DNA of 64,000 bases, taken from the NCBI RefSeq assembly GCF_900313065.1, contig NZ_OMPU01000014.1, positions 124,001 to 188,000 of the forward strand. Direction: 5' to 3'. A program made the position numbers and the translations under genes. Shown here in pieces: positions 1 through 8,243 of the stretch. Under the pieces are notes generated by a model. It worked only from the letters and a program-made list of their open reading frames with translations, made no database searches and was not told the origin of the DNA. Position 1 is the stretch's first letter, and each line of letters opens with the position of its first letter. Source of the stretch: Kiloniella sp. EL199 (GTDB taxonomy: Bacteria; Pseudomonadota; Alphaproteobacteria; Kiloniellales; Kiloniellaceae).

Positions 1-110
1 AGAAAATCAATAAAACTCTAATCACTTGATACTGCTCTTATATTTTTTACGCTTCATCCAAGAAGGTGGATTAACTATTTTTGTTTTTATTTCATAAAAA
101 GTTTTATCCA

Positions 111-151
111 CAAAAAAAGCCTCGGTAAAACCAAGAGGCTTGACCGAGGCT
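111..151 (-). terminator. rho-independent terminator of the threonine aldolase unit
   Basis: Perfect 9-bp inverted repeat, arms 118-126 and 143-151 (AGCCTCGGT/ACCGAGGCT), followed on the minus strand by a run of seven T. It lies just after the stop of the threonine aldolase gene. Bases 1-110 to its left are AT-rich and hold no feature I can support. Confidence 0.85.
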
Positions 152-174
152 ACTTCACAAGACAAAAGATCGTT

Positions 175-1212
175 TTATGTCCTCAATTCTTTCGCGACTT
201 CAGCAAAACGATCAACATCAGATTGATTTGAATTAAAGGACATAACCAAACGAACCAATGATCTTTCTTCCCCCGGGATCATTTCATAAAACTCAAATCC
301 GGCACTTTTGAGAGAAGTTACCATCGCTTTTGGCATCATCAGGAACAAAATATTGGCCTCCACAGGATGAATAAATTTAATCTCTGAGTGATCGGATAAA
401 AGTCTCGCCATCCGTTGTGCCATGTCATTAGCCTGTCTGGCATTTTTCCGCCACAAATCATTATCCAGATAGGCAGTTAACTGGGCAGACAAAAAACGCA
501 TTTTTGAAATAAAATGCCCACCACGAACTCGCCTGTTTTCCAATTCTTTGACGTTGGCTTTATCGAAAAAAACAACGAGCTCAGCACCCATTGCTCCATT
601 TTTTGTCGCCCCGAAAGAAAGAACATCAACACCGGACCGCCATGTAAGGTCTGCTGGTGAACAGCCTGTTCCCACAACAGCATTGGCAAAACGCGCACCA
701 TCCATATGAACCTTGAGATCGTTCTTTCTTGCAACCTCCGTTATCGCTGCAATTTCATCTGGTTGATATAACGTTCCTGCTTCTGTTGTTTGAGTTAAGC
801 TAACCAAAGAGGGTTGAGCATGACGAGGAACACCTCGGCCAAAAATAGCATTTTCCAACTCAGTATGAGAAAATTTTCCATGGTCACCAGCCAGAGGAAT
901 AAGCTTCGCGCCACCTGTATAAAATTCAGACGCACCACACTCATCTACATTAATATGTGCCTCTTTATGACAATATACCGTGCCATAGCCTGGGGTTAAC
1001 GAGGCAATAGGTAAGACATTAGCAGCTGTTCCACTAATAACCGGAAATACAGTGACATCTGTTTCAAAAACTTCTGACACTTTGCCAGACAGACTATCAG
1101 TCCATTGATCAGCACCATAACTCATTGCCGCGTGCTCATTATTTGCACGCATTAATGAGTCCATAATCTCTGGCGATACACCTGTTACATTATCAGAGGC
1201 AAAATTAGTCAT
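175..1212 (-). CDS. ltaE: Low-specificity L-threonine aldolase (PLP enzyme)
   Basis: 345 aa, full length for the family. Fold-type I PLP enzyme that splits L-threonine/allo-threonine into glycine and acetaldehyde in the cytoplasm. The Schiff-base lysine is K204 in GATKNG, and the HMDGARFANA block at 169-178 carries the Asp and Arg that contact the cofactor. The ATG at 1212 has only a weak ribosome site. It lies 54 bp downstream of the DUF6476 gene in the same direction, so the two are probably co-transcribed, and it ends at a strong terminator. Family membership is clear from the motifs; substrate stereochemistry is not. Confidence 0.9.
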   Translation of the reverse strand: MTNFASDNVTGVSPEIMDSLMRANNEHAAMSYGADQWTDSLSGKVSEVFETDVTVFPVISGTAANVLPIASLTPGYGTVYCHKEAHINVDECGASEFYTGGAKLIPLAGDHGKFSHTELENAIFGRGVPRHAQPSLVSLTQTTEAGTLYQPDEIAAITEVARKNDLKVHMDGARFANAVVGTGCSPADLTWRSGVDVLSFGATKNGAMGAELVVFFDKANVKELENRRVRGGHFISKMRFLSAQLTAYLDNDLWRKNARQANDMAQRMARLLSDHSEIKFIHPVEANILFLMMPKAMVTSLKSAGFEFYEMIPGEERSLVRLVMSFNSNQSDVDRFAEVAKELRT

Positions 1213-1266
1213 ATAACTTGTCCCATAAGTCTTTCGCTATTGCTGAAAACATTCCTTGGCAACACT

Positions 1267-1641
1267 TCAATCCGTCGAAATATCAATCTGCCAGCCGCCG
1301 ATTTTGGTACCATTAAGACTGTCATAAAGTTCCACACGCTGACAGTCACGCGTAAGCTCGCCATCAAATCTAAAGAGAACACGGCCTTCAAGTAACTGTG
1401 TATCAGCCAAACGACAGCCTGCTGGAATCTTGATAGAGACAGTATCAAAAGGCTCACCCGATCCATCAGCTAACTTTCCAGCAACTTTCTTTTCAGAAAG
1501 CATTTCCACTTCTTCGCTTTTTTTTGAAAGGGTGCCATCGCTTAATCGTGTAGAGATCGTGTAAATCACTACAGCAAAACCGACAACAAGTAGAATAGTC
1601 ATTATAGCGACGGCTATCTTAATAGCTTTCATCTTGTACAA
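1267..1641 (-). CDS. DUF6476-like single-pass membrane protein
   Basis: 124 aa. One N-terminal transmembrane helix (about residues 8-28), then a basic/acidic linker and a small C-terminal domain of predicted beta strands. The layout and the place next to an RluA-family synthase and rpoH match the DUF6476 proteins of alphaproteobacteria, whose function is unknown. A second ATG at 1632 (MKAIKI) is an equally possible start. It is divergent from the pseudouridine synthase gene with 90 bp between them, so both promoters must lie in that gap. Assigned by context and topology rather than by any catalytic motif. Confidence 0.6.
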   Translation of the reverse strand: MYKMKAIKIAVAIMTILLVVGFAVVIYTISTRLSDGTLSKKSEEVEMLSEKKVAGKLADGSGEPFDTVSIKIPAGCRLADTQLLEGRVLFRFDGELTRDCQRVELYDSLNGTKIGGWQIDISTD

Positions 1642-1731
1642 CCCACGAGTAAAAGGAAATCATGTAATAAGCGAGCAAGATCTGTTCGGCAAGCCAAAGC
1701 AGCTTAAAAGAAAAGCCTATACGAGGGAAAC

Positions 1732-2718
1732 ATGCCAGATAACGGCGATATCGCGAATGACTCACAGATGTACAGTTTGATCGTCTCTGATGCTGAAAAG
1801 AAACAACGCCTTGATCGCTTTCTTGTTCAACACCTTTCTGATCTTTCCAGAAGTCGTATTCAGGCTCTTATTACTGAAAAGTGCCTTACCATTGACGAAA
1901 TGATCATCGAAACACCAAACTATCGATTAAAGCCCGGACAGACAGTTCGCTTAATCGTTCCCTCCGCAGCAGATCCTGAGCCTGTTGCCCAGAACATCCC
2001 ACTCGACATCGTTTATGAAGATCCCTATCTCCTCATTGTGAACAAACCATCAGGCATGGTTGTTCATCCCGCACCAGGAAATAGTGATGGTACCCTGGTT
2101 AATGCACTACTCTACCACTGCGGAGATGATTTCAAAGGTATTGGTGGTGTACGTCGCCCCGGCATTGTTCACCGTATTGACAAAGATACCAGTGGCTTAA
2201 TGGTTGTTGCTAAAACAGACGAATGCCATCAAGGGTTAGTTCAGCTTTTTGCCACACACGACATAGAACGAAGTTACAATGCAATTGTATGGAGTTTTCC
2301 AAAACCTTCTGTAGGCGAAATAAAAGGAAATATTGGACGCAGCCCAAAAAACAGAAAAAAAATGGCTGTTGTTCCGACAGGAGGTAAAAGGGCTATTACT
2401 CATTATAAGACCCTTGAGATCTTTTCAGCTGGTGCAGCAAGTTTAATAGAGTGTCGATTGGAAACCGGACGAACGCATCAAATTCGCGTTCACATGACCC
2501 ATATAGGCCATCCACTTCTAGGGGATCCGCTCTATGGCAGTCAAAGCCAGAGCAGAACCAAGAACCTCCCTGAAGCGGCTCAAAATCTCATGAAAAATTT
2601 TCAAAGGCAGGCTTTGCACGCCAAAACACTCGGATTTATTCACCCTATAACAAAAGAAAAACTGTTCTTTACGAGCGAACTATCAAGGGATTTGAAAGAT
2701 TTGATTATTAGTTTATAA
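1732..2718 (+). CDS. rluD: RluA/RluD-family 23S rRNA pseudouridine synthase
   Basis: 328 aa. N-terminal S4 RNA-binding domain (about 25-75) followed by the RluA catalytic domain. The signature HRIDKDTSG at 147-155 holds the catalytic Asp (D150). RTHQIRVHM about 90 residues further on is the second conserved family motif. RluD makes pseudouridines in helix 69 of 23S rRNA. The ATG at 1732 is preceded by GAGGGA at 1723-1728. It is followed in the same direction by rpoH after 132 bp. The RluD rather than RluC/RluA assignment rests on length and on the alphaproteobacterial rluD-rpoH neighbourhood. Confidence 0.85.
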   Translation: MPDNGDIANDSQMYSLIVSDAEKKQRLDRFLVQHLSDLSRSRIQALITEKCLTIDEMIIETPNYRLKPGQTVRLIVPSAADPEPVAQNIPLDIVYEDPYLLIVNKPSGMVVHPAPGNSDGTLVNALLYHCGDDFKGIGGVRRPGIVHRIDKDTSGLMVVAKTDECHQGLVQLFATHDIERSYNAIVWSFPKPSVGEIKGNIGRSPKNRKKMAVVPTGGKRAITHYKTLEIFSAGAASLIECRLETGRTHQIRVHMTHIGHPLLGDPLYGSQSQSRTKNLPEAAQNLMKNFQRQALHAKTLGFIHPITKEKLFFTSELSRDLKDLIISL

Positions 2719-2850
2719 TAATTAAAAATCGCATTTAGAATCAAGTTACCTCTTGTGCACCGCGGCATGACACACCATATGTAGCATCACGCAGAGAATA
2801 TGCCGTTGTGAGCATTGCATCATAACTAGCTATCAAAAGGGGAACGCAAA

Positions 2851-3735
2851 ATGGTATCATCAAAAATTCCAGCCCTGACACCAGAGGGAAATCTGTCACG
2901 ATATCTTCAGGATATTCGCAAGTTTCCTATGCTAGAACAAAATCAGGAATACATGCTCGCCAAACGCTGGCGTGAACATGACGATACTGATGCTGCTCAT
3001 ACCCTCGTCACCAGTCATCTGCGTCTCGTGGCAAAAATCGCTATGGGTTATCGCGGTTATGGATTGCCAGTCTCGGAACTGATTTCCGAAGGCAACGTGG
3101 GCATGATGCAGGCTGTGAAACGTTTTGATCCGGAAAAAGGTTTCCGCTTGGCAACCTATGCCATGTGGTGGATCCGCGCATCTATCCAAGAATACATCCT
3201 ACATTCCTGGTCTCTCGTTAAAATGGGAACAACCGCTGCACAAAAGAAACTTTTCTTCAATTTGCGTAAGCTTAAAGGACAGATGTCTGCGATCGACGAC
3301 GGAGATCTTTCACCTGAACAGGTAACGCATATTGCTGATACCCTGAAAGTTTCAGAGAACGACGTTGTCCAGATGAATCGCCGACTTGCAGGGCCGGATA
3401 ATTCCCTCAATGCTCCTCTACGCATTGACGGTGATGGAGAATGGCAGGACTGGTTGGTTGATGAAACAGAAAGTCAGGAAGTTCAGTTTGCTGAAACAGA
3501 AGAATTAACAAAACGCCGAGCCCTTCTGGAAGATGCCTTGCTTACCCTGAACGAGCGTGAAAGACATATCCTTCAAGAACGCCGTTTGAAAGACAACCCA
3601 ACAACGCTGGAAGACCTTTCTCACATCTATGATATTAGTCGTGAGCGTGTCAGACAGATCGAAGTTCGTGCGTTTGAAAAACTGCAAAAAGCAATCAAGA
3701 ACGCAGCGATTGAACAAAAGCTCGCAACGTCATAA
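2851..3735 (+). CDS. rpoH: RNA polymerase sigma factor RpoH (sigma32)
   Basis: 294 aa. Region 2 contains the ATYAMWWIRASIQEYIL block (about 107-123), the RpoH box AAQKKLFFNLRKLK follows near 130, and region 4 has the helix-turn-helix YDISRERVRQIEVRAFEKL near the C terminus. It directs core polymerase to heat-shock promoters; a candidate target, hsp20, lies in this window. An AAGGGG ribosome site precedes the ATG. Upstream, TTGTGC (2753-2758) and CATATG (2776-2781) at 17-bp spacing could be a promoter, but this is weak. It ends in a strong terminator. Confidence 0.95.
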   Translation: MVSSKIPALTPEGNLSRYLQDIRKFPMLEQNQEYMLAKRWREHDDTDAAHTLVTSHLRLVAKIAMGYRGYGLPVSELISEGNVGMMQAVKRFDPEKGFRLATYAMWWIRASIQEYILHSWSLVKMGTTAAQKKLFFNLRKLKGQMSAIDDGDLSPEQVTHIADTLKVSENDVVQMNRRLAGPDNSLNAPLRIDGDGEWQDWLVDETESQEVQFAETEELTKRRALLEDALLTLNERERHILQERRLKDNPTTLEDLSHIYDISRERVRQIEVRAFEKLQKAIKNAAIEQKLATS

Positions 3736-3763
3736 ATCACATAAAGTCAACTACAGACACAAT

Positions 3764-3800
3764 AAGTCAGCTAGATACTACTCTAGCTGACTTTTATTTT
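3764..3800 (+). terminator. rho-independent terminator of rpoH
   Basis: Perfect 12-bp inverted repeat, arms 3764-3775 and 3782-3793 (AAGTCAGCTAGA/TCTAGCTGACTT), 6-base loop, then TTATTTT. It starts 28 bp after the rpoH stop. Confidence 0.9.
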
Positions 3801-3897
3801 GGCATTCATATAAACAATAAGAAATTTTTCTGGAAAGCAGTTCACTGAGAAGTTAGTTTCCTAGAACAAAATTCAAAAAGTGGTAACCAGGTAAATC

Positions 3898-4602
3898 ATG
3901 ACATCCTCAAACAATGCATTCGAAGACGATCTTCCCAAATGGATGTGGTTGTGGTTACCTATTGCTCTAGTATCAGTATTACTGATTACCGGCCTCCTTC
4001 TTCCAGAAGAGACTTATGCTCGCTGGATTGGAAATGAGCGAACAGGCATACTTGAGACATCTCATGCAATTATTCCTGCAATCTCTTTGATTCTAGCCCT
4101 CAGGATCATTCTTCATCCCAACGTTTCCACCTTTTCCTTCCTCTGGTTTTGGATATTGCTTGCTGCCCTGGGGAGTTTTTATATGTCAGGGGAAGAAGCC
4201 AGTTGGGGCCAACATTGGTTCCAATGGGATACGTCAGCTGAATGGTCAAGGATTAATGATCAGGGAGAGACCAACTTTCACAACACAAGCTCTTGGCTTG
4301 ATCAGAAGCCGCGCACAATTCTGGAAATTGGCATCATCTTGGGCGGCATTGTTTTACCGCTTGTTTTTCGAAAGAAACCACATCTAAAAAATCATCCCTA
4401 CGCGATTATCGTCCCAACACTGGTTCTAATGCCAACGGCAATCATTGCAGAAACTACCCGGATGACAGAGCGCTTGCTTGCAGCTCTGGATGTCCCTTTT
4501 CGCTTCTTCCAAAGAGCGAGTGAAGTTCAGGAATTGTTCTTTGCCCTATTTATACTTTATTACCTGATCATCATCTTAAAAAGAGTGAAAAAGCTCAATT
4601 AA
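3898..4602 (+). CDS. Polytopic membrane protein of unknown function with a GEEASWGQ motif
   Basis: 234 aa. I count about six hydrophobic segments (roughly 15-36, 58-72, 80-100, 140-158, 172-188, 212-228). Between the third and fourth lies a conserved-looking soluble block with GEEASWGQHWF followed about 30 residues later by DQGETNFHN. I recall a widespread uncharacterised bacterial membrane family with GEEISWGQ...NxQxExNLHN in this arrangement; the paired acidic and His residues suggest metal or proton chemistry, but that is inference. ATG at 3898 has AGG just upstream. It converges on the neighbouring minus-strand gene, overlapping it by 8 bp. Confidence 0.65.
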   Translation: MTSSNNAFEDDLPKWMWLWLPIALVSVLLITGLLLPEETYARWIGNERTGILETSHAIIPAISLILALRIILHPNVSTFSFLWFWILLAALGSFYMSGEEASWGQHWFQWDTSAEWSRINDQGETNFHNTSSWLDQKPRTILEIGIILGGIVLPLVFRKKPHLKNHPYAIIVPTLVLMPTAIIAETTRMTERLLAALDVPFRFFQRASEVQELFFALFILYYLIIILKRVKKLN

Positions 4603-5062
4603 CCTCCTGTTCCTGTGGTTCCACCTCTTCCACAGCAGCAATATTTGCAGATTGCTTAACACCTTCGCCCCAAGCTTGAATCAAGTCGTCTTGATAACGT
4701 CGGATAGATTTAATTTTCCCTTCTGTTGAAATACTCAGATAACTGGAAACAAAAACAGGTGCTCCCAGGTAGAGAATCCATCCTAATCCTGCAGCACCAT
4801 ATGAAATCATCATATTCCAAGGATCCGCGATAGCGCTAAAGGCACCGTCAAAAGACTGTCCCCGTTCCCATAACTCCATCAATGAGGGCAACACACCACA
4901 AAAATTTGGCAGGCTGATTGTAACTGTAAAATATCGGTGCGGATTACGATCAATAACATAAACGACAAGGCTGGGTACCATCAAAACAGCCAAGAGAATG
5001 GCTGAAGGCATTAAGACCGCTGCCAGCACGAGAATAATTAACAGAAGAGGTAAACGTCCCAT
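4595..5062 (-). CDS. Small membrane protein paired with a pseudokinase
   Basis: 155 aa, family not recognised. A long N-terminal hydrophobic stretch (about 3-37, one or two helices), a middle loop with aromatic and Pro residues, another hydrophobic segment (about 86-108), and an acidic C-terminal tail (EEVEPQEQEVN). AGGGT precedes the ATG. It starts 8 bp after the stop of the pseudokinase gene, so the two form one operon and probably act at the same membrane. The 3' end overlaps the convergent membrane protein gene by 8 bp. Confidence 0.65.
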   Translation of the reverse strand: MGRLPLLLIILVLAAVLMPSAILLAVLMVPSLVVYVIDRNPHRYFTVTISLPNFCGVLPSLMELWERGQSFDGAFSAIADPWNMMISYGAAGLGWILYLGAPVFVSSYLSISTEGKIKSIRRYQDDLIQAWGEGVKQSANIAAVEEVEPQEQEVN

Positions 5063-5070
5063 AATACCCT

Positions 5071-7098
5071 CTAAAAAACCCAGGCTATTGTCATAAGAAC
5101 CAATGCTAAACTAGAACACACACCGGAAATAACGGCAGATGTTTTATCACTGACATGTCGAACATTCTCATCTGAAACAAGTCCTCCCTGTTCCAACCAT
5201 GTTGCTTGGGCTTCCAGATTAGAAAAAATCACCTGAGCCTGATCAAACCCGATCTGATCTTGATCCTTGATCTGAGAATTATCCAAAATTGACTGTAGTG
5301 TTGTTAACTTACCTTCAGAAGTCGCACTTTCCACAGCTTCGCGTAATTGCTTTCGAAAAGCTGTATTATGAAAGTTCTCAACAGAATCTATAAGTAAATT
5401 CGCCATGTGCGCGGACAACGCTGGCAAGTTTGGCGGCCCAAACTGTTTTTGCATATCGGACAGAATTCTTAATGAGGCACCATTATAAACATCTCGGTTA
5501 AACGGGTCTTCAAAACGCTTTAACAAAGCATCAAAATTTCCGCGCATATGATTCATCGCAAAAGCCAGAATATGCCGATCCACAGGTGCACCTTCTATAC
5601 GGCCAGCAGTCACCATGCTTTCCAAAGCCGGCAGAAGGTTTTTTACATCATCAACATAATGATCACCAACCAGTGGTGACATACAGGGCCAACCTTCATT
5701 ACCTGCATAAACCGCACGTTCCATACCATAACCGGGAACCATGCTTTTTACATTCTGAGCTAAGCTCTCTATCTGTTTAACAATCGCAACGAATTCAGGT
5801 TTGGTTCTCGTTTGTGATGTGACCCAGGCCTGGGACAATTTCATTCGAATAATATCAAGAAACTGTTCGACTTTGCCCGGCTCAAAAAACTCCAACGCTG
5901 TAGCTTGGGCAATAGCGTCAACACGAACAGCGACATCTTTGTATATAATAGGCGCAGAAGGATCCAATGCCATAATCGAAGCAGATACTGCCCGATCATC
6001 ACCGCTTCCTGTTGTCGCCAATGCGTGAGATGTTCTTTCAGCAAGAACAATTAAATCCCCCATGTCATCATTTGAAAGCGCCCGCCGAACCCAGGAATCC
6101 AAATGATCTGAAGAGATTAATCCTTTACTTTCCGACCAGTTCAACCTCATCGCATTTGCCAACATAGGTGCTGTTAAATAGTCTTTTCCGGCAAATGATA
6201 TCGACCTTACAGCTTTAGGGGGAAGCGGAACCTGTTTAGGGCTAAGATGTCGCCCATTTGCCCACATCTCAATATCTTGCATTGCCCATCTCTCGTAGGG
6301 ATCATCACTCAATAATCCACGTAGAGGTTCCATTAATTTAAGAGGTACACGCGTTTGACCGACCAATGCGCCGTAAGACCCCAGCTTTATTTTAGCTTCA
6401 ATAATCTGCTCATCAGACTGCCCCTGAACAAGGGTTCCCCCCATAGCCAGTTCAGCAAGCAGAACACCAAAGGAATAGAAATCATCAAGCACACCGCCAT
6501 CACCACGACCAGCGGGAGAAGCCATACCAGAATCAATCGGTTCGTACAATACAGGTTGGGCATAAGCAGCTGGTGTTGAAAGACATTCACCCAACATTGC
6601 CCTACCGTCGGATGTCATGAAAATATTTTCAGGACGAATAGCCCGATGCATTAATGTTCGCGCTGAAAGCTCTCTCAAAGCAGGCAACAGGTTATAGATA
6701 ACCCCATTTATGATAGCTTCTTCATCCATCTTGGGAACTGGGTGACCCACTTGCGGTATCAGACGCTTTCCTGAGGGACGTTCATATACAAGAACAAAAC
6801 GACGAATATTATCATCAGGGAAAACAACCGTTCCTGATCCCACAGGGGTCATCATCACAGGGCAGGAAACACGGCTCATTAATCTGATCATGGAAAACCG
6901 TGGTGCCGCTTCTTTTTGGCAGACCAGAGCAAAAAGAGAATTATTCCCCTTAAGGCTCGCCGCTGCTATCGCCATCGTTCCCGGAGATTGGAGTTCGGGC
7001 AAGCGTTCAGCAGGCAAAAGTCGAAACTTGTCCTCAAACTCTACAGGTTGTTGTAGATGCACCAATTCATTGGCAATTTCCTTGATATGAGCAGGCAT
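5071..7098 (-). CDS. Tail-anchored protein with a degenerate Ser/Thr kinase domain (pseudokinase)
   Basis: 675 aa from the ATG at 7098, which has an excellent GAGGAAG site; a TTG 45 bp upstream in the same frame has none. The first 300 residues have a protein-kinase outline: HRAIRPENIFM in place of HRDLKPEN, LGE in place of DFG, then DDFYSFGVLLAELAMG (subdomain IX) and DDPYERW (subdomain XI). The catalytic Asp of HRD and the metal-binding Asp of DFG are both replaced, so phosphotransfer is unlikely. The remaining 350 residues look helical with no family I recognise. A hydrophobic segment at the extreme C terminus (about 655-675) would anchor it in the inner membrane facing the cytoplasm. It is in an operon with the small membrane protein. 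Confidence 0.7.
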   Translation of the reverse strand: MPAHIKEIANELVHLQQPVEFEDKFRLLPAERLPELQSPGTMAIAAASLKGNNSLFALVCQKEAAPRFSMIRLMSRVSCPVMMTPVGSGTVVFPDDNIRRFVLVYERPSGKRLIPQVGHPVPKMDEEAIINGVIYNLLPALRELSARTLMHRAIRPENIFMTSDGRAMLGECLSTPAAYAQPVLYEPIDSGMASPAGRGDGGVLDDFYSFGVLLAELAMGGTLVQGQSDEQIIEAKIKLGSYGALVGQTRVPLKLMEPLRGLLSDDPYERWAMQDIEMWANGRHLSPKQVPLPPKAVRSISFAGKDYLTAPMLANAMRLNWSESKGLISSDHLDSWVRRALSNDDMGDLIVLAERTSHALATTGSGDDRAVSASIMALDPSAPIIYKDVAVRVDAIAQATALEFFEPGKVEQFLDIIRMKLSQAWVTSQTRTKPEFVAIVKQIESLAQNVKSMVPGYGMERAVYAGNEGWPCMSPLVGDHYVDDVKNLLPALESMVTAGRIEGAPVDRHILAFAMNHMRGNFDALLKRFEDPFNRDVYNGASLRILSDMQKQFGPPNLPALSAHMANLLIDSVENFHNTAFRKQLREAVESATSEGKLTTLQSILDNSQIKDQDQIGFDQAQVIFSNLEAQATWLEQGGLVSDENVRHVSDKTSAVISGVCSSLALVLMTIAWVF

Positions 7099-7256
7099 TA
7101 CTTCCTCAACCCGAGAACAGGCCCCCCGGCCTTCACAACACAAAAGATAAATACAGTTCTAGAGCTATAACAGAGAAAGGTAAAAAAGATAGTTAACAAA
7201 GTTTTTCTTTTTGTTCAGCGGCCCTGCCTTTAATCACTATCCTCCCCCGAATTCAG

Positions 7257-8123
7257 CTACCTCGGCATGGCATCAAAAACAAAGCTCTGAATTAGCCGCA
7301 AATCATATTTATCTTTTGGAATAACAATCGAAATATCATAATCCTTTGGCATTTCCCTGATTGGTATCGCGCTTAACGTATCATTACTTGTTGTGCTATT
7401 ATCCAGAAAAATTCCAAGGCCAACATCGTGTAGTATGGCTTCTTTCATAACCGGAAAGGTTGTTGTTTTTATTATTCTTTTAATATGAATATTTTCACGC
7501 TTTAAGGCGATACGTACTTCTTTCTCAGTCAAAGATCCTTTCTCTGGTAGCAAGAGCGCCTCGCCTTCCAGTTCGTGCAAAGAAATGCTTTTGTATTTTG
7601 AAAACCTATGACTTTTAGGCACGTACAGAACATAACGACAGGTCGCTACTTTCTGATACATCAACTCATCTGAAATTGGAGGTTCTGTAATGAATGCGAT
7701 ATCAACCTTTCTATTTCGTAACAAAGATACAGAAGTCGTCCAGTCATATAACGTAAAATCGATCTCAACATTTGGATGAGCCCGATTAAAGCGTGAAATG
7801 TATCCCAACGCGGGCAAAGGAGCATTACCGATAATCGTTAAATGTCCCTCTCCCAGTTGGGAATATCTTGTCAGCTTTTCCTCTAATAAACGATCCAGCG
7901 TTAGGTATCGATCTGCCAAATCAAAAAACTCACTACCTGTTTTAGTCAGGGTAAATCCTTCCCTGTCACGTAAAAATAACTTGGACCCAATAATATTTTC
8001 CAACTTGGAAATATGTTGACTCACAGCAGATTGAGACACTTGCAGTTTTAAGGCTGCAGCTGAAAAACTGCCTTCGCGAACGGCATGAGCGAATGCAATG
8101 ATTTGGTGAGAATTAGGGCGCAT
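7257..8123 (-). CDS. LysR-family transcriptional regulator
   Basis: 288 aa. N-terminal winged helix-turn-helix (AALKLQVSQSAVSQHISKLE, about 22-41) followed by a LysR effector-binding domain. It is divergent from the Ugp-like ABC transporter operon with a 120-bp gap holding two short dyads, the usual arrangement for a LysR protein controlling the adjacent operon and itself. The effector is unknown; a glycerophosphodiester or other transporter substrate would be a reasonable guess. Between this gene and the pseudokinase start (7099-7256) I see no clear element. Confidence 0.88.
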   Translation of the reverse strand: MRPNSHQIIAFAHAVREGSFSAAALKLQVSQSAVSQHISKLENIIGSKLFLRDREGFTLTKTGSEFFDLADRYLTLDRLLEEKLTRYSQLGEGHLTIIGNAPLPALGYISRFNRAHPNVEIDFTLYDWTTSVSLLRNRKVDIAFITEPPISDELMYQKVATCRYVLYVPKSHRFSKYKSISLHELEGEALLLPEKGSLTEKEVRIALKRENIHIKRIIKTTTFPVMKEAILHDVGLGIFLDNSTTSNDTLSAIPIREMPKDYDISIVIPKDKYDLRLIQSFVFDAMPR

Positions 8124-8145
8124 AAATCAACATATCCGATTAATT

Positions 8146-8192
8146 GAGTTCATAACTCTAACAGACATTAGCGTCACTTATATGACGTCATA
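8146..8192. promoter_or_regulatory. Candidate LysR operator sites in the divergent intergenic region
   Basis: Two dyads lie between the LysR gene and the ABC operon: GAGTTCATAACTC (8146-8158) and the perfect 12-bp palindrome TATGACGTCATA (8181-8192), centres about 35 bp apart. Neither is an exact T-N11-A LysR box, so the assignment rests on position and symmetry. Confidence 0.4.
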
Positions 8193-8243
8193 CAAACGTC
8201 TCTGAGGCTTATTAGATTGCTGGCGAAACTAACGGAGACCATC

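Noticed and set aside
7099-7143. Longer pseudokinase start at a TTG
   Set aside because: No ribosome site, whereas the ATG at 7098 has GAGGAAG at good distance.
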